A stretch of 64,000 bases of DNA from Streptomyces dioscori. GTDB lineage: Bacteria; Actinomycetota; Actinomycetes; Streptomycetales; Streptomycetaceae. The translations under genes and the position numbers were made by a program. The notes under the pieces were generated by a model. It saw only the letters and a list, made by a program, of their open reading frames with translations, did not search any database and was not told the origin of the DNA. Of this stretch, positions 59,549 to 64,000 are shown one piece after another (position 1 is the first letter of the stretch; every line of letters begins with the position of its first letter). The stretch is from NCBI RefSeq assembly GCF_003024195.1, contig NZ_KZ679043.1, positions 398,576-462,575 on the forward strand, written 5' to 3'.

Positions 59549-60268
59549 TTGAGCCGCTCGGTTCTCGTCACCGGAGGAAACCGGGGCATCGGCCTCGCCA
59601 TCGCCCGCACGTTCGCCGACGCGGGCGACAAGGTCGCGATCACATACCGTTCGGGCGAGCCCCCGGCCGCCCTCACCGAACTGGGCTGCCTCGCGGTCAA
59701 GTGCGACATCACCGACACCGAGCAGGTGGAGCAGGCCTACAAGGAGATCGAAGCCGCGCACGGCCCGGTCGAGGTCCTCGTCGCCAACGCGGGTGTCACC
59801 AAGGACCAGTTGCTGATGCGGATGTCCGAGGAGGACTTCACGTCCGTCCTGGACACCAACCTGACGGGTACCTTCCGGGTCGTGAAGCGCGCCAACCGCG
59901 GCATGCTGCGCGCGCGGAAGGGCCGCGTCGTCCTCATCTCCTCGGTGGTCGGCCTCCTCGGCTCGGCCGGGCAGGCGAACTACGCCGCCTCCAAGGCCGG
60001 CCTGGTCGGATTCGCGCGCTCCCTCGCCCGTGAGCTGGGCTCGCGCAACCTCACCTTCAACGTCGTCGCGCCCGGCTTCGTCGACACCGACATGACCAAG
60101 GCGCTCACCGACGAGCAGCGCGAGGCCATCGTGAAGCAGGTGCCGCTCGGCCGGTACGCGCAGCCCGAGGAGATCGCCGCAACGGTGCGGTTCCTCGCCT
60201 CGGAAGAGGCCTCGTACATCACTGGAGCCGTCATCCCCGTAGACGGCGGACTGGGAATGGGTCACTGA
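59549..60268 (+). CDS. fabG: 3-oxoacyl-ACP reductase (FabG)
   Basis: 239 residues. TGGNRGIGLAIA (about 8-19), NAGVTKDQLLMRM, SSVVGLLGSAGQANYAASKAG with the Ser-Tyr-Lys set, and ITGAVIPVDGGLGMGH are standard for FabG. It reduces 3-oxoacyl-ACP with NADPH in fatty acid synthesis. The start is TTG 59549 after GAAAGG; no ATG or GTG fits. The fabI gene starts five bases after the stop, the arrangement known from mycobacterial mabA-inhA. Confidence 0.95.
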   Translation: MSRSVLVTGGNRGIGLAIARTFADAGDKVAITYRSGEPPAALTELGCLAVKCDITDTEQVEQAYKEIEAAHGPVEVLVANAGVTKDQLLMRMSEEDFTSVLDTNLTGTFRVVKRANRGMLRARKGRVVLISSVVGLLGSAGQANYAASKAGLVGFARSLARELGSRNLTFNVVAPGFVDTDMTKALTDEQREAIVKQVPLGRYAQPEEIAATVRFLASEEASYITGAVIPVDGGLGMGH

Positions 60269-60273
60269 TCACC

Positions 60274-61044
60274 ATGAGCGGAATTCTTGAGGGCAAGCGC
60301 GTCCTGATCACCGGTGTGCTGATGGAGTCGTCCATCGCCTTCCACACCGCGAAGCTGGCCCAGGAGCAGGGCGCCGAGATCATCCTGACCGCGTTCCCGC
60401 GGCCCACGCTGACCGAGCGCATCGCGCGGAAGCTCCCCAAGCCCACCAAGGTCATCGAGCTCGACGTGACCAACGACGAGCACCTCGGGCGGCTCGCCGA
60501 GGTCGTGGGCGCGGAACTGGGCAGCCTCGACGGAGTCGTGCACTCCATCGGCTTCGCCCCGCAGGACGCCCTCGGCGGCAACTTCCTGAACACGCCCTTC
60601 GAGTCGGTCGCCACGGCCATGCACGTCTCCGCCTTCTCCCTGAAGTCGCTGACCATGGCCTGCCTGCCGCTCATGCAGAACGGCGGCGGCTCGGTCGTCG
60701 GCCTCACCTTCGACGCGCAGTACGCGTGGCCGCAGTACGACTGGATGGGCCCGGCCAAGGCCGCCCTGGAGGCCACCAACCGCTACCTCGCCCGCGACCT
60801 GGGCAAGCAGAACGTGCGCTCCAACCTCATCTCGGCCGGCCCGATCGGCTCGATGGCCGCCAAGTCCATCCCGGGCTTCAGCGAGCTGGCCGCCGTCTGG
60901 GACGACCGCGCGCCCCTGGAGTGGGACCTCAAGGACCCCGAGCCGGCCGGCCGCGGTGTCGTCGCCCTGCTCAGCGACTGGTTCCCGAAGACCACCGGCG
61001 AGATCATCCACGTCGACGGCGGTCTGCACGCGATCGGCGCGTAA
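60274..61044 (+). CDS. fabI: Enoyl-ACP reductase (FabI)
   Basis: 256 residues. LITGVLMESSIAFHTA (about 11-26) is the modified glycine motif of FabI, and FDAQYAWPQYDWMGPAKAAL (about 148-167) contains the Tyr-x6-Lys active site. GPIGSMAAKSIPGF is the substrate-binding loop, and the C-terminus ends TGEIIHVDGG. It performs the last reduction of each elongation round with NADH. The fabG-fabI operon ends at a strong hairpin (61077-61111). Confidence 0.95.
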   Translation: MSGILEGKRVLITGVLMESSIAFHTAKLAQEQGAEIILTAFPRPTLTERIARKLPKPTKVIELDVTNDEHLGRLAEVVGAELGSLDGVVHSIGFAPQDALGGNFLNTPFESVATAMHVSAFSLKSLTMACLPLMQNGGGSVVGLTFDAQYAWPQYDWMGPAKAALEATNRYLARDLGKQNVRSNLISAGPIGSMAAKSIPGFSELAAVWDDRAPLEWDLKDPEPAGRGVVALLSDWFPKTTGEIIHVDGGLHAIGA

Positions 61045-61076
61045 GCGCTCGCGCGAGCGTTTGCGTACGGAGTCGG

Positions 61077-61111
61077 CGCCCCGTTCCCCGCAGTGTGCGG
61101 GGAGCGGGGCG
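61077..61111 (+). terminator. Strong terminator hairpin after fabI
   Basis: CGCCCCG and CGGGGCG, then TCCCCGCA and TGCGGGGA, pair around a GTG loop with a single T/G step between the two helices. It starts 33 bases after the fabI stop. Confidence 0.8.
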
Positions 61112-61221
61112 TCACCCGTTCGGCCGCACCGGCCGGGCGGCCGAGGGGGGTAACGGCCCACTCTGGAGTAGGAGTTCTTCTCCCGAGACGCCCTCCAGAG
61201 CCCAGCCGAGGAGGTCCCCTT

Positions 61222-61626
61222 GTGTGCCTGTCCCAGGCCCGATGCATACATCGGCTCCACAGGAACGGTTTCGCGGCGGCCCCCACCGCGGTGTTCGCCG
61301 CTCTGACCCTGCTGCTCGCCGTACCCTCCGACGCCGCCTCGCACACCGCGTACAGCGCGGGAACGACGTCCCCCGCGCGGGTGCCCGCCGAGAAACGCCC
61401 CTTCGGAGCGTCGTGCCGGACCGTCGTCGACGGCTCACACGTGACGGCGTACTGCCGCAACCCGTATCCGGAGCCCGACCACATCGGTCTGCACATCGAG
61501 TGCGACCGGTGGTGGGACATCGACGCCGACGGGGCGAGGGTCGAGGCGGGCCCCGCGCAGAACGTCCGGCTGACCGGGCGCTGCTGGAAGGAAGTCCGCT
61601 CGGCGTGGGTCAGCCACCGGAAGTGA
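61222..61626 (+). CDS. Small secreted protein of unknown function
   Basis: 134 residues. The N-terminus has basic residues followed by a hydrophobic run (PTAVFAALTLLLAVPSDAASH), a likely signal peptide of about 37 residues. The mature part has four cysteines (ASCRTV, TAYCRNP, IECDRW and GRCWKE) that probably form two disulfides, and an acidic/aromatic core. GTG 61222 is chosen because GAGGAGG lies eight bases before it. I do not recognise the family. Confidence 0.8.
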   Translation: MCLSQARCIHRLHRNGFAAAPTAVFAALTLLLAVPSDAASHTAYSAGTTSPARVPAEKRPFGASCRTVVDGSHVTAYCRNPYPEPDHIGLHIECDRWWDIDADGARVEAGPAQNVRLTGRCWKEVRSAWVSHRK

Positions 61627-61711
61627 CATGCCGCGGGTGTCCCGCCTGCCCCGGCCGTCCTGACTGTCCCGGCTGCACCGACTGTCCCGCAGACCCCGCA
61701 GGCCTCTCGGT

Positions 61712-62407
61712 TTAGGCACGCTCCGCGGGCTCGGGCCGCCCCGGGCGGCACAGGAGGAACGGATAGCCGGCCGCCTCCGAGGCCGCCGTCTCCGCGTCGC
61801 CCGCGCGGATCGCGTCCACCAGGCGCGTGTGGTCCATGTGCGTCTCGGGCGTCAGCTCCTCACCGACGTCCTCGCGCAGCCAGTCGCGCACGACCTCGCC
61901 CAGGTCCGCGTACATCGCCGTCATGACGTCGTTGTGGGACGCGGCGACCACGGCCAGGTGGAAGGTCGTGTCGGCGGTCACGAAGGCCTCCGTGTCGCCG
62001 GACTCCCAGGCCTCCTCCCGGCGTACGAGGAGGGCGTCGAGCTGTTTGAGATCGCGCTCGGTACGGCGCTCGGCGGCCAGCCTCGCCGCGCTCGACTCCA
62101 GCGTGGAGCGCAGTTCGGCGATGTGCCGCGGGTCGGCGTCCGCGAACCGGCGGTGCATCACGCCGGCCAGCTCGCTGGTGGCCAGCACGTAGGTGCCCGA
62201 GCCCTGCCGGATGTCCAGCAGGCCGTTGTGCGCGAGGGCCCGCACGGCCTCCCTGACCGTGTTGCGGGCCACTCCCAGCTGCTCGACCAGCTCGGGCTCG
62301 GTGGGGATACGGGAGCCCACCGGCCACTCGCCCGAGGTGATCTCGTTGCGCAGGGCGGCGATGACCTGCTCGGACAGCGCCGACCGGCGGGGGTGGCTCA
62401 GGGGCAT
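61712..62407 (-). CDS. GntR family (FCD/FadR-type) transcription regulator
   Basis: 231 residues. The winged helix-turn-helix (EQVIAALRNEITSGEWPVG...LGVARNTVREAVRALAHNG, about 13-60) is typical GntR, and the C-terminal FCD helical domain contains TADTTFHLAVVAASHND and MDHTRLVDAIRAGD, with the histidines that bind metal and ligand. ATG 62407 follows GAAGGA. It is divergent from a CynX/NimT-like MFS gene with two palindromes between them, so it probably controls that transporter and itself. Confidence 0.93.
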   Translation of the reverse strand: MPLSHPRRSALSEQVIAALRNEITSGEWPVGSRIPTEPELVEQLGVARNTVREAVRALAHNGLLDIRQGSGTYVLATSELAGVMHRRFADADPRHIAELRSTLESSAARLAAERRTERDLKQLDALLVRREEAWESGDTEAFVTADTTFHLAVVAASHNDVMTAMYADLGEVVRDWLREDVGEELTPETHMDHTRLVDAIRAGDAETAASEAAGYPFLLCRPGRPEPAERA

Positions 62408-62427
62408 GACGGTCCTTCGCGCCAGGG

Positions 62428-62454
62428 GGTTGGACAACCAATCATCCCATGATT
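62428..62454. promoter_or_regulatory. Two adjacent operator-like palindromes between the GntR and MFS genes
   Basis: GGTTG-GA-CAACC (62428-62439) and AATCAT-CCC-ATGATT (62440-62454) are exact and touch each other. The second ends just before the TATGAT -10 element (62456-62461), which lies seven bases before ATG 62469. A GntR dimer bound here would block the MFS promoter. Confidence 0.6.
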
Positions 62455-62468
62455 CTATGATGGGGTTC

Positions 62469-63827
62469 ATGACAGGCGAGGAAACCAGGACGACCGTGTC
62501 CCCATCGATACCGGCACAGGTACAGGCAGAGGCGCAGACGCCGATACGCAGCTCCGCACAGGACGCGGACCTGCACACGCCCCCCACGCGCGCGTGGATG
62601 ACGCGTCTGGTGATCGCCGGCATCGTCCTGACGGCCCTCAACCTGCGCCCCGCCATCACCAGCCTGGGCGCCCTCCTGGAAGAGGTGCGCGACGGCCTCG
62701 GCATGAGCGGCAGCGTCGCCGGGCTCCTCACCTCCGTACCGCCGCTGTGCTTCGCCGTCTTCGGCGTCATGGCGCCGCGGCTGGCCCGCCGCTTCGGACC
62801 CGCCGCGGTGGTCTGCGCCGGCATGCTGGCGATCGGTACGGGCCTGGTGCTTCGGCCCTTCGTCGGGGGCACGGCGGGCTTCCTGGTCGCCAGCGCCCTC
62901 GCCCTCATGGGCATCGCCGTCAGCAACGTCCTCATGCCGGTGATCGTCAAGCGCTGGTTCCCGGACCGGGTCGGCACCATGACCGGCCTCTACTCCATGG
63001 CCCTCGCCCTCGGCACCGCCGCCGCGGCCGCCGTCACCGTGCCCATGACCCGGGCCCTGGGCGGGAACTGGCAGACGGGCCTCGCCGTCTGGGCCGCGCT
63101 CGCGGCCGTCGCCGTCCTGCCCTGGATCCCTCTCGTACGGGCCAAGGGCACGCCCCTGTCCACCGAGGCGGCTCCTGGGGGCGCAGTCTCGGCTCCGGCC
63201 CCGAGCACGTCCTCCGGGGCGCGTCAGGAGGCCGCCCCGCTGCGGATCACCCGGAGCCGTACCGCCTGGGCGCTCGCGGTCTTCTTCGGGCTGCAGGCGA
63301 CCGCCGCGTACATCACGATGGGCTGGATGGCGCAGATCTTCCGGGACGCCGGTGTCCCGGCGGGCACCGCCGGACTGCTGCTCGCGGTCACGATGGTGAT
63401 GGGCGTGCCCCTGGCCTTCGTCATCCCGCGGCTGGCCACCCGGCTGCCCCACCAGGGGCCCATCGTCGTCGCCCTCGGCCTCTGCGGGTTCGCCGGCTAC
63501 GCGGGCCTCTACCTCGCCCCGGCCGCCGGCGCCTGGGCGTGGGCCCTGCTGCTCGGAATCGCCAACTGCGCGTTCCCGCTGGCCCTCACCATGGTCGGCA
63601 TGCGGGCCAGGACCGGCGCGGGCGTCGTGCAGCTCTCGGCCTTCGCGCAGAGCACCGGCTACCTCATCTCCATCCCCGGCCCGCTGCTGGTGGGCGTGCT
63701 CTACCAGCACAGCGGCGGCTGGGGGCTGCCGATCGCGCTCATGGCGGGCCTGATGGTCCCGCAGATAGTGGTGGGCGTCCTGGCGGGCCGCGACCGCACG
63801 GTGGAGGACGAGGCCGCCGCCCGCTGA
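62469..63827 (+). CDS. MFS transporter, CynX/NimT family
   Basis: 452 residues with about 12 membrane segments. The N-terminal cytoplasmic part (about 1-40) is polar. The family blocks are LTALNLRPAITSLGALLEEV, SGSVAGLLTSVPPLCFAVFG and LRITRSRTAWALAVFFGLQA between the two halves. CynX/NimT carriers move cyanate, nitroimidazoles or related small compounds; the substrate here is unknown. ATG 62469 is likely the first base of a leaderless message. The neighbouring GntR gene probably controls it. Confidence 0.9.
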   Translation: MTGEETRTTVSPSIPAQVQAEAQTPIRSSAQDADLHTPPTRAWMTRLVIAGIVLTALNLRPAITSLGALLEEVRDGLGMSGSVAGLLTSVPPLCFAVFGVMAPRLARRFGPAAVVCAGMLAIGTGLVLRPFVGGTAGFLVASALALMGIAVSNVLMPVIVKRWFPDRVGTMTGLYSMALALGTAAAAAVTVPMTRALGGNWQTGLAVWAALAAVAVLPWIPLVRAKGTPLSTEAAPGGAVSAPAPSTSSGARQEAAPLRITRSRTAWALAVFFGLQATAAYITMGWMAQIFRDAGVPAGTAGLLLAVTMVMGVPLAFVIPRLATRLPHQGPIVVALGLCGFAGYAGLYLAPAAGAWAWALLLGIANCAFPLALTMVGMRARTGAGVVQLSAFAQSTGYLISIPGPLLVGVLYQHSGGWGLPIALMAGLMVPQIVVGVLAGRDRTVEDEAAAR

Positions 63828-63887
63828 CCGCCTCGGGACGCCGACCCCACCCGTGAGGATCCGGGCGAGGAGTGCGAGACTGGGGCC

Positions 63888-64000
63888 ATGCCCGTGCTCG
63901 ATCCGAACCCCAAGAACGGCCAGAAGAAGATGCTGCTCGTCTTCGGCGCGTTCCTCCTCATCTTCGTGGTCATCGGCGTCATCGCGTCCATCGCCTCACC
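63888..64000 (+). CDS. Start of a small membrane protein (cut by the window end)
   Basis: ATG 63888 opens a frame MPVLDPNPKNGQKKMLLVFG and continues with a strongly hydrophobic segment (AFLLIFVVIGVIASIA) to the end of the window. GAGGAG (63867-63872) is upstream. The product is probably a single- or two-helix membrane protein; the rest is not visible. Confidence 0.7.
   Translation, partial: MPVLDPNPKNGQKKMLLVFGAFLLIFVVIGVIASIAS

Overview
The window is a stretch of Streptomyces-type chromosome. Base composition is very GC-rich with strongly GC-ending codons, GTG and TTG starts are frequent, and neighbouring genes often overlap by 1 or 4 bases. Family content is also typical: an LAETG-anchored secreted protein, a 6C RNA, an Asp23/AmaP membrane module and a PhoP box. 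From memory, the gene order resembles the Streptomyces coelicolor region between the SCO1860-type LAETG protein and the fabG-fabI pair near SCO1815-SCO1814. I could not check this. I see no insertion sequence, prophage, CRISPR array, rRNA or tRNA.

Left third (about 0-13.5 kb): a cobalamin block. An amidohydrolase and a sortase-anchored protein are followed by leftward genes cobC, cbiX and a cobE/cbiG-C-like gene. A ZIP-family metal transporter comes next, then a tightly overlapping leftward operon cobD(cbiB)-cobQ-chelatase-cobO-cobB. That operon is headed by a clear cobalamin riboswitch at 13276-13434. cobB carries an intergenic-type repeat inserted in frame between its two domains.

Middle (13.6-42.4 kb): a 1459-residue trypsin-like/STAND NTPase/membrane/propeller protein, a possible NLR-like conflict protein; a Pit phosphate transporter with a PHO box; a GH25 lysozyme; a class II aldolase; hydrolases; a zinc peptidase; an ABC-F ATPase preceded by a seven-residue leaderless ORF; a crotonase; an Asp23/AmaP envelope operon; GH15 and SDR genes; SURF1; a DEDDh exonuclease with a likely BRCT end; and an acetoacetate-decarboxylase-like/SDR/two-amidohydrolase operon of unknown substrate.

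Right third (42.5-64 kb): a fatty acid hydroxylase overlapping a lysoplasmalogenase (possible ether-lipid turnover), an alcohol dehydrogenase, a CopD protein, two tandem secreted subtilases, a DUF485/ActP-like symporter pair, moaA, a 6C small RNA, tyrS, the tldD/tldE pair, fabG-fabI, and a divergent GntR/MFS pair with operator-like palindromes.

A short repeat family (core GGGGCGCGGGGAACGGCGC) occurs at seven places, each downstream of a gene end and in five cases between convergent genes, so it probably marks transcript ends.
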